A DNA stretch of 64,000 bases from DASUPK01 sp963695805 (GCA_963695805.1 CAVOHV010000007.1:1-64000); one strand, 5' to 3'. Counted from the stretch's first letter, positions 8,158 through 16,667 are shown. Translations and numbers: made by a program. The notes: a model not told the origin generated them from the sequence alone.

Positions 8158-8928
8158 CTAGTGGTCGAGAGGGCCGAGGGCCGAGCCGCCGCTCTCGCCG
8201 AGCGAGCTTGCGGCGTCGGCGGAGACCCGCATCCGCCGATCCTCGTCGAAGAGCAGGACCGGATCGCCGCAGATCTCCACGAGGCGGGAGACGACACGGG
8301 TCCCGAGCTGCTTCTCGAGCTCGTCGTCCTCGAGGTTGCTGGTCACGATCAGAGAGCGCTGGCGCTCGTAGCGCTCGTTGATCAGGGCGTAGAGCTGCTC
8401 GAGGACCCACTCGGTCTGCTTCTCGACGCCGAGGTCGTCGAGATGGAGCAGGTCGACGCTCGCCAGGCGCTCGAAGAACTGCGTGTAGGACTGCTCGCCG
8501 ATCTCTGCGTCATAGGTCTGACGGATCCGGCTGAGGAGCTTCGGGAGTGAGTAGATCGCGACGGAGCGCCCGGACTCGAGCGCCATCCGCGAGATCAACA
8601 TCGCCAGCGTCGTCTTCCCGGTTCCGGAGCTGCCGAAGAACCACATGCCGCGGCCGCCGTCGAGATTCTCGTCGAGGCGCTCGCAGTAGTCGCGCACCCG
8701 CTTGACCACGAAGGCGTCCATCTGGGTGACGGGCGGGCGGTCGAAGGAGACGCCGCGGAACTTGGGCGGGATGACGGAGTCGATGCCGCGCAGCCGCGCC
8801 TGGGCCACCATGCGCGAGCGACAATCGCAGGGACGCGCCACGTCCTCGGGGCCGAGGATCCAGCCCGTGCCATCGCAGATTCCGAGACGGCAGGGTTGGC
8901 GCTCGCCTGATCGGGCCTTGGGGGCCAC
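8158..8928 (-). CDS. DnaC/IstB-type AAA+ ATPase, probable replicative helicase loader
   Basis: 256 residues. N-terminal cysteines C13, C18, C34 and C36 (CDC) resemble a small zinc site; then an AAA+ domain with Walker A FGSSGTGKTT (about 98-107), Walker B DLLHLDDLG (159-167) and sensor-1-like SLIVTSN. This is the architecture of DnaC/DnaI helicase loaders rather than transposon IstB, because no IstA is nearby and dnaB ends 2 bp upstream. Expected role: loading DnaB on DNA in the cytosol. Many actinobacteria use DciA instead, so a DnaC-like loader here is of interest. Confidence 0.85.
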   Translation of the reverse strand: MAPKARSGERQPCRLGICDGTGWILGPEDVARPCDCRSRMVAQARLRGIDSVIPPKFRGVSFDRPPVTQMDAFVVKRVRDYCERLDENLDGGRGMWFFGSSGTGKTTLAMLISRMALESGRSVAIYSLPKLLSRIRQTYDAEIGEQSYTQFFERLASVDLLHLDDLGVEKQTEWVLEQLYALINERYERQRSLIVTSNLEDDELEKQLGTRVVSRLVEICGDPVLLFDEDRRMRVSADAASSLGESGGSALGPLDH

Positions 8929-8929
8929 C

Positions 8930-10357
8930 TCAGAACTCCTCCGCGTCCGCGACGTCCTGGAGCGGCGGTCCCTCGCCGGCCGGCTGCTCGACCGGTCTCT
9001 CGTCGCGGGCCCGGTCGGCGAACTTCGGATAGTGCTCGAGGAAGACCAGGCGGATGGTGCCCACGGGGCCGTTGCGGTGCTTGGCGAGGATCAGCTCCGC
9101 GCCTCCCGGGTCCTCCGATTCCTGGTTGTAGTAGTCGTCGCGGTAGAGGAAGCCGACGAGGTCGGCGTCCTGCTCGATCGCCCCGGACTCGCGAAGGTCG
9201 GAGAGGATCGGGCGCTTGTCGGGCCGCTGCTCGGGGGCGCGGGAGAGCTGGGAGATGCCGATGACGGGGACGTTCAGCTCCCTGGCCAGGATCTTCAGGC
9301 CGCGGCTGAACTGGGACACCTGTTCGACGCGGTTGGCGCGGGCGTCGTCGCTTCGCATCAGCTGGAGGTAGTCGACGATGATCAGCCCGAGGCCGTCGTG
9401 GCCGCGGCTGCGCTCCTGGGCGTGCAGCCGCCTCGCCTTCGCTCGCAGCTCGAGCAGGCCCAGATCGGAGGAGTCGTCGATCCAGAGGGGGGCGGACTCG
9501 AGCTGGTTGCAGGCCTTGACGACCTTCGGCCAGTCCTTGCTCGCGACCTTGCCCTTGCGGAGCCGGTCGCTGGAGATCCGGGACTGCGAGCCGATGAAGC
9601 GGTGGGCCAGCTCCATCTCCGACATCTCCAGGGAGAAGAGGGCGACGGGCTTCTGATGCTTCATGGCGACGTTCTGGGCAAAGTCGCAGACCAGTGTCGA
9701 CTTTCCCATGGCCGGCCTGGCCGCGATCACGATCAGGTTGCCAGGCTGGAAGCCGCCGGTCTTGTCGTCGAGGTCGCGGAAGCCGGAGGCGGTGCCGGTG
9801 ATCTCGGAGTCTCCGCTCGCGAGCTTCTCGAGCTTGTCGATCTCGTCGTGGAGGATGTCGCCGATCTCGCGGAAGTCCTCGGCCTGCTCCTCGTTCGCGA
9901 CCTGGAAGAGCAGCCGCTCCGCATTCTCGACGAGCGCCCGTGGCTCGCCGTCACGCTCGACGATCGACTGCTGGATCTGCTTTGCGGCGCCCTCCAGGCG
10001 CCGCATCAGCGAGTTCTGCTTGACGATCTGCGCGTAGTGCTTGGCACTCCCGGGCGCGGGGACCTTGGCGGCGAGACTGCCGATCACGTCCCGGCCACCG
10101 ACCTCGTCGAGCTGGCCGTGCTGGGAGAGCGCCTCGGAGACCGTCAGGACGTCGACCGGGTCGGCGTTCTCGTTGAGGCGGATGATCGCCTGGTAGATCG
10201 TCCTGTGTCGATCCCTGTAGAAGTCCTCCGCCTTGAGGCGGACATCGAGCAGGACGGGCTCGATCGTCGACTCGGAGACCATCATGGCCCCGAGAACCGA
10301 CTCCTCCGCCTCCAGGTTCTGGGGCGGGACGATCGCCGTCTTTCCGTTGGCTGCCAA
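8930..10357 (-). CDS. dnaB: Replicative DNA helicase DnaB
   Basis: 475 residues from the TTG at 10357, preceded by GAGGAG. The frame extends to 10504, but the extra 49 residues are not DnaB-like, while AIVPPQNLEAEESVLGAM right after the TTG is the normal N-terminus. DnaB_N domain spans about 10-110; the RecA-like motor has Walker A ARPAMGKST (213-221) and Walker B LIIVDYLQLM, with the H4 region REL/SQLSRAPE following. Hexameric 5'-3' helicase of the replisome. No intein is visible. Lies between rplI and the loader gene. Confidence 0.96.
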   Translation of the reverse strand: MAANGKTAIVPPQNLEAEESVLGAMMVSESTIEPVLLDVRLKAEDFYRDRHRTIYQAIIRLNENADPVDVLTVSEALSQHGQLDEVGGRDVIGSLAAKVPAPGSAKHYAQIVKQNSLMRRLEGAAKQIQQSIVERDGEPRALVENAERLLFQVANEEQAEDFREIGDILHDEIDKLEKLASGDSEITGTASGFRDLDDKTGGFQPGNLIVIAARPAMGKSTLVCDFAQNVAMKHQKPVALFSLEMSEMELAHRFIGSQSRISSDRLRKGKVASKDWPKVVKACNQLESAPLWIDDSSDLGLLELRAKARRLHAQERSRGHDGLGLIIVDYLQLMRSDDARANRVEQVSQFSRGLKILARELNVPVIGISQLSRAPEQRPDKRPILSDLRESGAIEQDADLVGFLYRDDYYNQESEDPGGAELILAKHRNGPVGTIRLVFLEHYPKFADRARDERPVEQPAGEGPPLQDVADAEEF

Positions 10358-10532
10358 CTGCTCCTCTCTTGCGCAGGGAACCACCCGACCTGGCGGCCGA
10401 GCTTCCTCTCCAAGTCTGGATATGACCTCGGCGGATTCCCATTCGCCCCGAAGTGGAACTAAATCCGCGCGACCCTGGCTAGAAAACCACAGGCCGTTCG
10501 CCACCGCAGGCGAGTTCAGGCTATTTGCGCCG

Positions 10533-10988
10533 CTATTCCTTCGCCTCGGCGACGATCGTCTTCACGGACGCCGTGACACCGCCACCGACCTCGACTTCTA
10601 CCATGTAGGTGCCGGTCTCCCGGATCGGTTCCTCGAGGCGGATCTTCTTGCGGTCGACCTTGATGCTTCGCGCGGCCTGGATCGCGTCCGCGATCTCGGC
10701 CGAGGTCACGGAGCCGAAGAGCTTGCCGTCCTCACCCGCTCGGTGGTTGATCGTCAGCACCGTCTTGGAGAGCAGCGCGGAGGTCTCGCCGGCCCGCTCC
10801 GCGGCCTGGCGCTCGGCCTCCTCGGCGCGCTCGCGCTTGCGCTGGGCGTCCTCCAGAGCGCCCCTCGTGGCCGGCTGGGCCAGCTTGCGGGGCACCAGGT
10901 AGTTGCGCAGGTAGCCGGGCGAGACGTCGACCGCGGTGCCGGCCTCGCCGAGACCCTCGACGTCCTTGAGCAGAACAGCCTGGGCCAT
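10533..10988 (-). CDS. rplI: 50S ribosomal protein L9
   Basis: 151 residues. The N-terminal domain VLLKDVEGLGEAGTAVDVSPGY with LRNYLVPRKLA matches the L9 signature, followed by the long connecting helix and C-terminal rRNA-binding domain (KLFGSVTSAEIADAI). Ten bases after rpsR; part of the classic rpsF-ssb-rpsR-rplI-dnaB order. Confidence 0.97.
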   Translation of the reverse strand: MAQAVLLKDVEGLGEAGTAVDVSPGYLRNYLVPRKLAQPATRGALEDAQRKRERAEEAERQAAERAGETSALLSKTVLTINHRAGEDGKLFGSVTSAEIADAIQAARSIKVDRKKIRLEEPIRETGTYMVEVEVGGGVTASVKTIVAEAKE

Positions 10989-10998
10989 TAGATCTCTA

Positions 10999-11268
10999 CT
11001 AGCGCTCGCCGACGTAGGGCAGCAGGGCGAGCTCGCGGGCCCGCTTCACAGCCAGGGCGAGCTGCTGCTGGTGCTTCCTGGAGAGTCCGGTGACCCGGCG
11101 CGACCGGGTTTTGCCACGGTCGGAGATGAACCGCCGCAGCAGGTTCAGGTCCTTGTAGTCGATCGACTCGGAGTTGATCCGCGTGTACTTCCGTGGCCGC
11201 CCGCGATCGCTGAGGCCGCGGCGCCTGCGCCCGCCTGTCGATTGTGTCTGTCGCTGCTGTCGTGCCAC
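10999..11268 (-). CDS. rpsR: 30S ribosomal protein S18
   Basis: 89 residues from a GTG. Conserved body DYKDLNLLRRFISDRGKTRS, RRVTGLSRKHQQQ and KRARELALLPY. The N-terminal zinc-binding cysteines seen in some S18 proteins are absent (Cys-free type). No clear Shine-Dalgarno precedes the GTG, and the upstream bases belong to the oppositely oriented STAS gene. Confidence 0.96.
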   Translation of the reverse strand: MARQQRQTQSTGGRRRRGLSDRGRPRKYTRINSESIDYKDLNLLRRFISDRGKTRSRRVTGLSRKHQQQLALAVKRARELALLPYVGER

Positions 11269-11279
11269 GAGAGGCGCGA

Positions 11280-11645
11280 ATGGTAGCGATGGCCGGTTTA
11301 ATGGGGCGGATGCTCAACTTCGATCTCGAGACCGAGACCGAAGGGAACAGCGCGCTGGTCAGGATCCGGGGCGACCTCGATCTTCAGGTCGTCGAACGCG
11401 TGACCGAGGCGCTGACCCAAATCGAATCCGGTGAGCCCGAGCTGCTCGTCATCGACCTGAGCCGCGTGTCGTTCATGGACTCAAGCGGCATGGGGGCAGT
11501 TGCGGCCGCTCACATTCGGGCGGGAGAGGCCGGTCGAAGATTCGCGATCGTCCGCCCGCCGGCAGGAGTGAGGCAGGCGTTCGATCGCACCAAGCTCGAC
11601 GAAGTCATCACGATCACGGACGACCTCGCGCGCATCTATCCCTAG
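11280..11645 (+). CDS. STAS-domain anti-sigma factor antagonist
   Basis: 121 residues. STAS core with LVRIRGDLDLQVVERV and VIDLSRVSFMDSSGMGAVAAA; the serine in MDSSGMG is the phosphorylation site of SpoIIAA/RsbV-type anti-anti-sigma factors, which bind an anti-sigma kinase when unphosphorylated. GAGAGG 5 nt before the ATG at 11280 supports this start; 11244 and 11310 are alternatives. It sits head-to-head with rpsR and tail-to-tail with ssb, interrupting the ribosomal operon. No partner kinase gene is in the window. Confidence 0.83.
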   Translation: MVAMAGLMGRMLNFDLETETEGNSALVRIRGDLDLQVVERVTEALTQIESGEPELLVIDLSRVSFMDSSGMGAVAAAHIRAGEAGRRFAIVRPPAGVRQAFDRTKLDEVITITDDLARIYP

Positions 11646-11652
11646 GCGGCCC

Positions 11653-12123
11653 CTAGAACGGGATGTCGTCGTCCGAGCTGCCGCCCGAGCTGACCCCGGC
11701 GCCCTCGAAGTCCGAGGTGTCGGCGGGCACATCGGACTTGGGCGTGAAGCCGTTCCCACCGCTACCGCTGTTCGGGTTGTCCGAGCGGGAGCCGAGGAAC
11801 TGCACACTGTTGGCGATGATCTCGACCGCCTGACGCTTGGATCCGTCCTGCGCGTCCCATTCGCGCCAGTCCAGCCGTCCCTCGACGGCAACCGGGCGTC
11901 CCTTGGAGAGGTAGTTGGCGCAGTTCTCACCCTGCGCTCCCCAGACGGTCACATCGAAGTAGTTGGGCTTGTCGACCCACTCGCCGCTCTGACCGTCCTT
12001 GCGACGGCTGTTGACGGCCACTCGAAGCTTGCATACGGAGGTCCCGCCGGGGGTCGACCGCAGCTCCGGATCCTTGGTCAAGTTCCCGGTGATCACCACC
12101 GTGTTGATGTTTGAGCCGGCCAA
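11653..12123 (-). CDS. ssb: Single-stranded DNA-binding protein
   Basis: 156 residues from a TTG with a good Shine-Dalgarno (GGAAGGGAG). OB fold: NTVVITGNLTKDPELRSTP, FDVTVWGAQGENCANYLSKG, VEGRLDWREW; a Gly/Ser/Pro-rich linker ends in the conserved acidic tip DDDIPF that recruits replication and repair proteins. Gene order rpsF-ssb is standard, but rpsR is displaced by the STAS gene, so ssb and rpsR may not share a transcript. Confidence 0.97.
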   Translation of the reverse strand: MAGSNINTVVITGNLTKDPELRSTPGGTSVCKLRVAVNSRRKDGQSGEWVDKPNYFDVTVWGAQGENCANYLSKGRPVAVEGRLDWREWDAQDGSKRQAVEIIANSVQFLGSRSDNPNSGSGGNGFTPKSDVPADTSDFEGAGVSSGGSSDDDIPF

Positions 12124-12185
12124 CTGAAACTCCCTTCCTTTCGATTCCGAACGTCGATCTTAAGCAGCCACTCGGCTGGTTCTCT

Positions 12186-12205
12186 CCCCCGTCAGGGAGA
12201 AAGAC
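12186..12205. promoter_or_regulatory. Small hairpins in the rpsF-ssb gap
   Basis: The 112-bp gap has two weak hairpins: TCTCCC/GGGAGA around 12191-12204, and CAGCC/GGCTG at 12165-12169 and 12174-12178 with a 4-nt loop. They could tune read-through between rpsF and ssb. No match to a known riboregulator is claimed. Confidence 0.25.
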
Positions 12206-12235
12206 CGGAAACTGCGAGGCCGGGTGCCGGGATTG

Positions 12236-12631
12236 CTAGTCGCGGTCGTCGCGGCGTCCGCGGCGCGGCCGGTCGTCGCGATCCGGCCGGCCGTCGCCAA
12301 CCGATGCCGGGCGATCGGAGGCGGGAGGCGGGTTGCTCGGCGAATCGGGGTCGATCTTGAAGATGCGAAAGCGGAGCACGCCGTCCGTGATCTTCAGGCT
12401 GTGGTCGAGCTGCTCGAGCAGGTCCGGCTCGCCCTGGAAGCGGTAGTAGCGGTAGTCCGCCTCGTTTCGCTGGCGGATCTCGTAGGCGAGTTTCCGCACG
12501 CCCCAGACATCGGCCCGGTCGAGCGTGCCGGTGCCCTCGATCGCCTGGCGCACGTCGCCCGCGACCTTCTCGCGCGCGTCGTCCGCGGCCTCGGGGTCGA
12601 GCATCAGTACGAGTTCGTAGTGCCGGTTCAC
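12236..12631 (-). CDS. rpsF: 30S ribosomal protein S6
   Basis: 131 residues from GTG. MNRHYELVLMLDPEA, WGVRKLAYEIRQRNEADY and LRFRIFKID define S6; the C-terminus is a charged Asp/Arg/Pro-rich tail of about 35 residues, longer than the basic core. TATAGT lies 11 nt upstream, so the mRNA is likely nearly leaderless. First gene of the block. Confidence 0.96.
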   Translation of the reverse strand: MNRHYELVLMLDPEAADDAREKVAGDVRQAIEGTGTLDRADVWGVRKLAYEIRQRNEADYRYYRFQGEPDLLEQLDHSLKITDGVLRFRIFKIDPDSPSNPPPASDRPASVGDGRPDRDDRPRRGRRDDRD

Positions 12632-12642
12632 AGCGACGGGCG

Positions 12643-12648
12643 ACTATA
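12643..12648 (-). promoter_or_regulatory. -10 hexamer TATAGT before rpsF
   Basis: TATAGT ends 11 nt before the GTG start at 12631. The 5' UTR would be only a few bases long, leaving no room for the S6:S18 leader motif known upstream of rpsF in other bacteria. Confidence 0.5.
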
Positions 12649-12705
12649 GGGGATGGGCAGCGGCGGAGCAGGGGAGAGGACGCCCCCCATCAGCCTCACC
12701 TGAAG

Positions 12706-13134
12706 GTGGGCGGACGTCAGATCCGATGGCGGAGCGTCGGACGCGCCGCGGCCATTGCTGCTGCGGTGATCGCCGGGATCGTCTCCCTGCCCGCACTCCT
12801 GGGCGGCGACCGCCCGCCGCCGGTCCCCGCCGACGTCGGTCTTGAGCCTCCGCCGGAGTCGGTCCCAGTCCGCGTGCCTGCGGCCACGCCGGCGAGCACA
12901 CCTCGGCCGCCGAAGGAGGCGAAGGGCCGCCGTCAGCGGCTCACCCGTCGCCGACCGCGGCTGGATCGCCCGCGCCCCCCTCGCTCTCACCGGCGGAAGC
13001 GCTCGCATCCGCGCCACGGCCGTCATCAGGACGCACCCGACGTGGTCGTTCCACCCTCGACCTCCACCTACACGCCGCCGGTCTACTCCAATGCTCCCCC
13101 GGCTGCTCGGCCAGAGTTCGGGTTCGAGGGCTAG
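12706..13134 (+). CDS. Proline/arginine-rich protein with one N-terminal hydrophobic segment
   Basis: 142 residues from GTG. One hydrophobic helix (AAAIAAAVIAGIVSLPALLGG, about 14-34) is followed by a low-complexity Pro/Arg/Ser region and a terminal PPAARPEFGFEG. It looks like a membrane-anchored or secreted protein with an unstructured tail. No domain recognised. No clear Shine-Dalgarno, so the start is uncertain, and the coding status rests on the membrane segment and lack of an alternative gene. Its stop overlaps the convergent GNAT gene by 4 bp. Confidence 0.5.
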   Translation: MGGRQIRWRSVGRAAAIAAAVIAGIVSLPALLGGDRPPPVPADVGLEPPPESVPVRVPAATPASTPRPPKEAKGRRQRLTRRRPRLDRPRPPRSHRRKRSHPRHGRHQDAPDVVVPPSTSTYTPPVYSNAPPAARPEFGFEG

Positions 13135-13529
13135 GCCAGGTCGGACGGTCTCAGTCGAAAGCCGGTCTTGGATTCGGCGCCCAAACGGCTGTAGAAGCTC
13201 TCGGCCGCGCTGATGATGTCCATGCGCATCCCTCCCGCACGGTGCAGACCCTCGCGCAGGAGGGTGCGGGAGATCCCGCGGCCGCGCCATGCCTCGCCCA
13301 CGAGCAGGGCGGAAAGGTGAGCCTGGATCTCGCCGTCCGACTGGAGCTGCACGAGGCCTGCGACGACCCCGTCGTGCACTGCGACGAGCGTGGTGGAGCC
13401 GGGAGAGCAGAGCGCACGCTCGGTCCGCTCCGGGTCCTCGAAGTAGATCTCCCATCCCGCCGCGGTGAACAGCGCCACGGCGCCTTCGAGATGCTCGCGT
13501 TCGAACTCCTGTATCTCGGTCTCGGTCAT
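13131..13529 (-). CDS. GNAT family N-acetyltransferase
   Basis: 132 residues. Acetyl-CoA binding motif A is VGEAWRGRGISRTLL (R/QxxGxG/A type), and the C-terminal SAAESFYSRLGAESKTGFRL matches the fold's last helix-strand. The N-terminus (REHLEGAVALFTAAGWEIYF) fits a stand-alone acetyltransferase. Substrate unknown. Confidence 0.85.
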   Translation of the reverse strand: MTETEIQEFEREHLEGAVALFTAAGWEIYFEDPERTERALCSPGSTTLVAVHDGVVAGLVQLQSDGEIQAHLSALLVGEAWRGRGISRTLLREGLHRAGGMRMDIISAAESFYSRLGAESKTGFRLRPSDLA

Positions 13530-13578
13530 TCACGGGTTGAGACCGAGAAAGGGCCCGGAATTAATCGGAGGGCGGCGG

Positions 13579-15048
13579 CTAGTGCCCCACCTCGGCGGGC
13601 GAGCGCTTGGCCCGGATGTCGGCCATCTGCTCGTCCACCCAGTCGCCCGGATCCCGCTCGGTGATGATCTCCTTGAGCCGCTTGGCGCGAAGCGCCCGTT
13701 CCTCCGGCTCCATCGTGAGCGCGCGGTGAATTCCGTCGGCCTGCTCCTGGATGTCGAAGGGGTTCACGGATAGCGTGCAGTCCCCGAGCTCCTCATGCGC
13801 CCCGGTGTTCTCCGAGAGCATCACCACCCCGTCGCGGGTGTTGACCGTCGGCGCTTCCTTCGCGACCAGGTTCATCCCGTCGAATAGCGAGTTGACCATC
13901 AGGAGGTCGAACTGCTTGTAGCGCGCGACGGCCTCGTGGAAGTTCTCGTAGATGCGCAGGTCGATCGGCATCCAGTCGGTCGTCCCGTGCCGGTGGTTGA
14001 CCACCGCGACCAGCGCCTCGATCCGCTCCAGGTACTCGGCGTACTCGGGCACGTCCTGCCGGGAAGGCTGCAGGTGCGCGATGAAGGTGACCTTCTCCCG
14101 GAACTCCGGATGCTGCTCGAGGAAGACGTCGAAGGCGGTGAAGCCGCGCAGCACGTTCTTCGAGAGGTCGGCCCGGTCGACCCGCAGGATCAGGTGGTCG
14201 CGGCGCCGGCGCAGCACCTCCTTCTCGTAGAACTCGACGTCCGAGGACTCCGCCACCCGGTAGAGGCGCTGGGTGTCGATCGAAAGCGGATAGGCGCGCA
14301 CCCAGGTTTCGCGGCCCTCGTAGGTCACCGCCATCCGCTCGAAGTCGACCTCCAGCTCCATCAGCTCCCGGCAGCACTGCAGGAAGTTCCGGCAGTAGGC
14401 GTTCGTGTGGAAGCCGATGATGTCGTTGGCCAGCATGCTCTGGTAGATCTCCTCGCGCCAGCGGTTCGGGAGGATCCGCCAGGAGTCCGGCTGCGACCAG
14501 GGGATGTGGACGAAGTAGTGGAGGAAGGCGTCGGGGCGCGCCCGGCGGATCAAGCCCGGGCAGGTGTAGAGGTGGTAGTCGTGCAGCATCACCACTGGGT
14601 CCTCCTGACCCTCGATTGACCGGATCACGCAATCGGCCATGTCGTCGTTCACGACCTTGTAGCCCTCCTCCCAGGCGTCCACCTCGGCCTGCCTGATGTC
14701 GGGCGCGTTGGAGAGATCCCAGAGGTAGTGCTGGATGAACCACAGGATCGGGTTCGCGATCACGTTGTAGAAGCGGTCATACGCCGAAGGGTTCGAGGCG
14801 ACCATCTGTACGTCGTAGTCGATCCCGTCGACCTCGATCTCAACCGGCCCCTCGCTCTCGTTGGCCACCACGACGTCCTCCTCCGTCATCGCCGAGGCGA
14901 TCCAGAGCGCCTTGCGGTGTGAGACCAGCCCGGAGAGCGCCGTGACCAGCCCACCGCCGCCGCGATGCACGATGCGCTGACCCGTCTCATCGCGGCCGAA
15001 CTCCGCGGGGCCGCGGTTCGAGACGATGGTCAAGGGGTACTCGGCCAC
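13579..15048 (-). CDS. otsA: Trehalose-6-phosphate synthase (GT20)
   Basis: 489 residues from GTG. GT20 features: SNRGPAEF and GGGGLVTALSG at the N-terminus, VMLHDYHLYTCPGLIRRARPD, HIPWSQPDSWRILP, IIGFHTNAY, VDRADLSKNVLRGFTAFD, and LFDGMNLVAKEAP with LSENTGAHEEL (donor site). Makes trehalose-6-phosphate from a nucleotide glucose and glucose-6-phosphate. No OtsB phosphatase gene or domain is in the window; the only phosphatase-like neighbour is the suhB-like gene at 16756. Same strand as csaA-like, treT and suhB-like. Confidence 0.9.
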   Translation of the reverse strand: MAEYPLTIVSNRGPAEFGRDETGQRIVHRGGGGLVTALSGLVSHRKALWIASAMTEEDVVVANESEGPVEIEVDGIDYDVQMVASNPSAYDRFYNVIANPILWFIQHYLWDLSNAPDIRQAEVDAWEEGYKVVNDDMADCVIRSIEGQEDPVVMLHDYHLYTCPGLIRRARPDAFLHYFVHIPWSQPDSWRILPNRWREEIYQSMLANDIIGFHTNAYCRNFLQCCRELMELEVDFERMAVTYEGRETWVRAYPLSIDTQRLYRVAESSDVEFYEKEVLRRRRDHLILRVDRADLSKNVLRGFTAFDVFLEQHPEFREKVTFIAHLQPSRQDVPEYAEYLERIEALVAVVNHRHGTTDWMPIDLRIYENFHEAVARYKQFDLLMVNSLFDGMNLVAKEAPTVNTRDGVVMLSENTGAHEELGDCTLSVNPFDIQEQADGIHRALTMEPEERALRAKRLKEIITERDPGDWVDEQMADIRAKRSPAEVGH

Positions 15049-15078
15049 CCACCGTTTGTATCAGCCATGGCTAAGCGG

Positions 15079-15414
15079 TCATGCGATCCGGTCACCGGGG
15101 GCCACGTCCTCGTCGGGACGAAGCAGCACCACTCCCTTGGCGTCGTCGAGCGCGCCCATCACCAGGACCTCGGAGAGAAACGGCCCGATTCGCTTGGGCG
15201 GGAAGTTGACCACCGCCACCACGAGCCGCCCCTCCAGGTCCTCCCGCCCGTAGTGCATGATCTGCGCGGAGGAGCGCTTGCGGCCGATCTCGGGGCCAAA
15301 GTGGATCTCCAGCTTCCAGGCGGGGACGCGCGCCTCGGGAAACTCCTCCACGCCGACCACGCGACCGACCCGCATGTCGACCGCCTCGAACTGCTCCCAG
15401 GTGATCTCGGCCAT
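15079..15414 (-). CDS. CsaA-like tRNA-binding domain protein
   Basis: 111 residues from the ATG at 15414, the normal length of CsaA. The single EMAP/OB-fold tRNA-binding domain reads FEAVDMRVGRVVGVEEFPEA, WKLEIHFGP, VVAVVNFPPKRIGPFLSEVL. CsaA is described as an export chaperone and binds tRNA-like elements; which role applies here is unknown. It lies between treT (18 bp upstream) and otsA (31 bp downstream), so it is probably in the same transcript. Confidence 0.82.
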   Translation of the reverse strand: MAEITWEQFEAVDMRVGRVVGVEEFPEARVPAWKLEIHFGPEIGRKRSSAQIMHYGREDLEGRLVVAVVNFPPKRIGPFLSEVLVMGALDDAKGVVLLRPDEDVAPGDRIA

Positions 15415-15431
15415 GGGCGAAAGCCGTCCAG

Positions 15432-16667
15432 CTACTCGAGCGAGGTGAAGATTCGCAGCCAGTCGAGCAGCAGGCGCGGCGAGAGGAAGCGCTCCCGGGT
15501 GCGCTCCTTGCCCGCCCGGCCGAGTCGCCGACCGAGCTCGGGGTCCTGGAGGATCTGGATGCACCGCTCGGCCGCCTGGTCCGGCGTTTCGACCAGATAG
15601 CCGTCCTCGCCGTCGACGATCTGCAGCGGAATGCCGCCCACATTCCCCGCGATGGTCGGCCGCCCCTTCCACAGAGCCTCCGAGACCGTCAGCCCGAAGC
15701 CCTCGCGAATCGACTTCTGCAGGACGACGTCCGACTGCGACTGGAACGCGTTCACCTCGATCGCGCCGACGTTGTTCAGGTTGTTGAGGATCTTGATGTC
15801 CGGGTCTGACTCCGCGTACTCGAAGGTGCGGTGGAAGAACTCCCAGCCCTCGGGGTCATCCGTCGCCATCGATCCGACCAGAGCCAGCTGCACCTCGGGG
15901 AGCTCCTTGGTCACCTCCCGGTAGGCGTCGATCACCCCGATTGGGTCTTTCCACGGGTCGAACCGCGACACCTGGCAGATCATCGGCCGGTCGACGTCGA
16001 TGCCGAACTGGTTGCAGACGAAGGCCGCGTCATCGGGTGAGAGCGCCATGTTCTTCGGCGAGAGCGGGTCGATCGCCGGCGGCACGATCCGGACCCCGCC
16101 CTGGCCGTCGAGGCCCTTGGGCACGTACTGCTCCATGTGCCAGACCGTGATCTCGTACTCCGAGATCAGCGGGAGCAACCGCTCGATCGGCTCCGGGTTG
16201 GGCTCGGAGAGATCGATGTGACAGCGCCAGATCCAGTTCTTGGCGTGATCCCTGGCGCTGTGCCGCATCCCGACCGGCTGCGGGTCGTGGACGATGATCG
16301 CGTCCCACTCGCCCTCGAGGCTCTCGGCGTTCATCTTGTTGTAGTGGTCGAACAGCTCCCACTGGTTGGGGGTGAGCGTGTTCGGGTCGCCCTGCAGCGA
16401 GTTGTGGAGGAGCTTGGTGGCGTTGAAGAACTCCTCCCGCCCCATGATCACCTGCCAGTGGGCATCGAGCCCGACGTCCCGCATCAGCGGCACGATCGTG
16501 TAGAGGATCTCCGAGACGCCGCCTCCGAAGGCCGTCGCGCTCACGTGCAGGATGCGCTTGCCCTCCAGGCCCTCGGCGAGCTCCCGGATCTCATCGACCA
16601 GGCCTCGCCCGGCCAGGTGCGTGTAGTCGGCCAGCGACTTGTTGCCGAGCGCTACCTCTTGAAGCAC
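15432..16667 (-). CDS. treT: TreT-like trehalose glycosyltransferring synthase (GT4)
   Basis: 411 residues from the GTG at 16667. ILHVSATAFGGGVSEILY and HDPQPVGM at the N-terminal domain and FDPWKDPIGVIDAYREV, QKSIREGFGLTVSEALWKG (donor E-x7-E motif) at the C-terminal domain match TreT, which makes trehalose from a nucleotide glucose and free glucose, reversibly, with no phosphate intermediate. The frame runs on to 16751, but that extension is encoded by a dispersed repeat and makes the protein longer than the family; GTG 16667 gives normal length. Next to otsA, giving two trehalose routes. Confidence 0.83.
   Translation of the reverse strand: MLQEVALGNKSLADYTHLAGRGLVDEIRELAEGLEGKRILHVSATAFGGGVSEILYTIVPLMRDVGLDAHWQVIMGREEFFNATKLLHNSLQGDPNTLTPNQWELFDHYNKMNAESLEGEWDAIIVHDPQPVGMRHSARDHAKNWIWRCHIDLSEPNPEPIERLLPLISEYEITVWHMEQYVPKGLDGQGGVRIVPPAIDPLSPKNMALSPDDAAFVCNQFGIDVDRPMICQVSRFDPWKDPIGVIDAYREVTKELPEVQLALVGSMATDDPEGWEFFHRTFEYAESDPDIKILNNLNNVGAIEVNAFQSQSDVVLQKSIREGFGLTVSEALWKGRPTIAGNVGGIPLQIVDGEDGYLVETPDQAAERCIQILQDPELGRRLGRAGKERTRERFLSPRLLLDWLRIFTSLE

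Noticed and set aside
8148..8190. tRNA-Glu-like start (CCCGTCGTCTAGTGGTCGAG)
   Set aside because: No anticodon or T arm follows and the 3' acceptor complement is absent; the bases are the end of the DnaC-like gene.
8702..10462. Long open frame antisense to dnaB and the loader gene
   Set aside because: dnaB and the loader have unmistakable motifs; the antisense translation has none.
10358..10504. N-terminal extension of dnaB to 10504
   Set aside because: The added 49 residues are unlike DnaB; TTG 10357 has a purine-rich ribosome site and begins the family's usual sequence.
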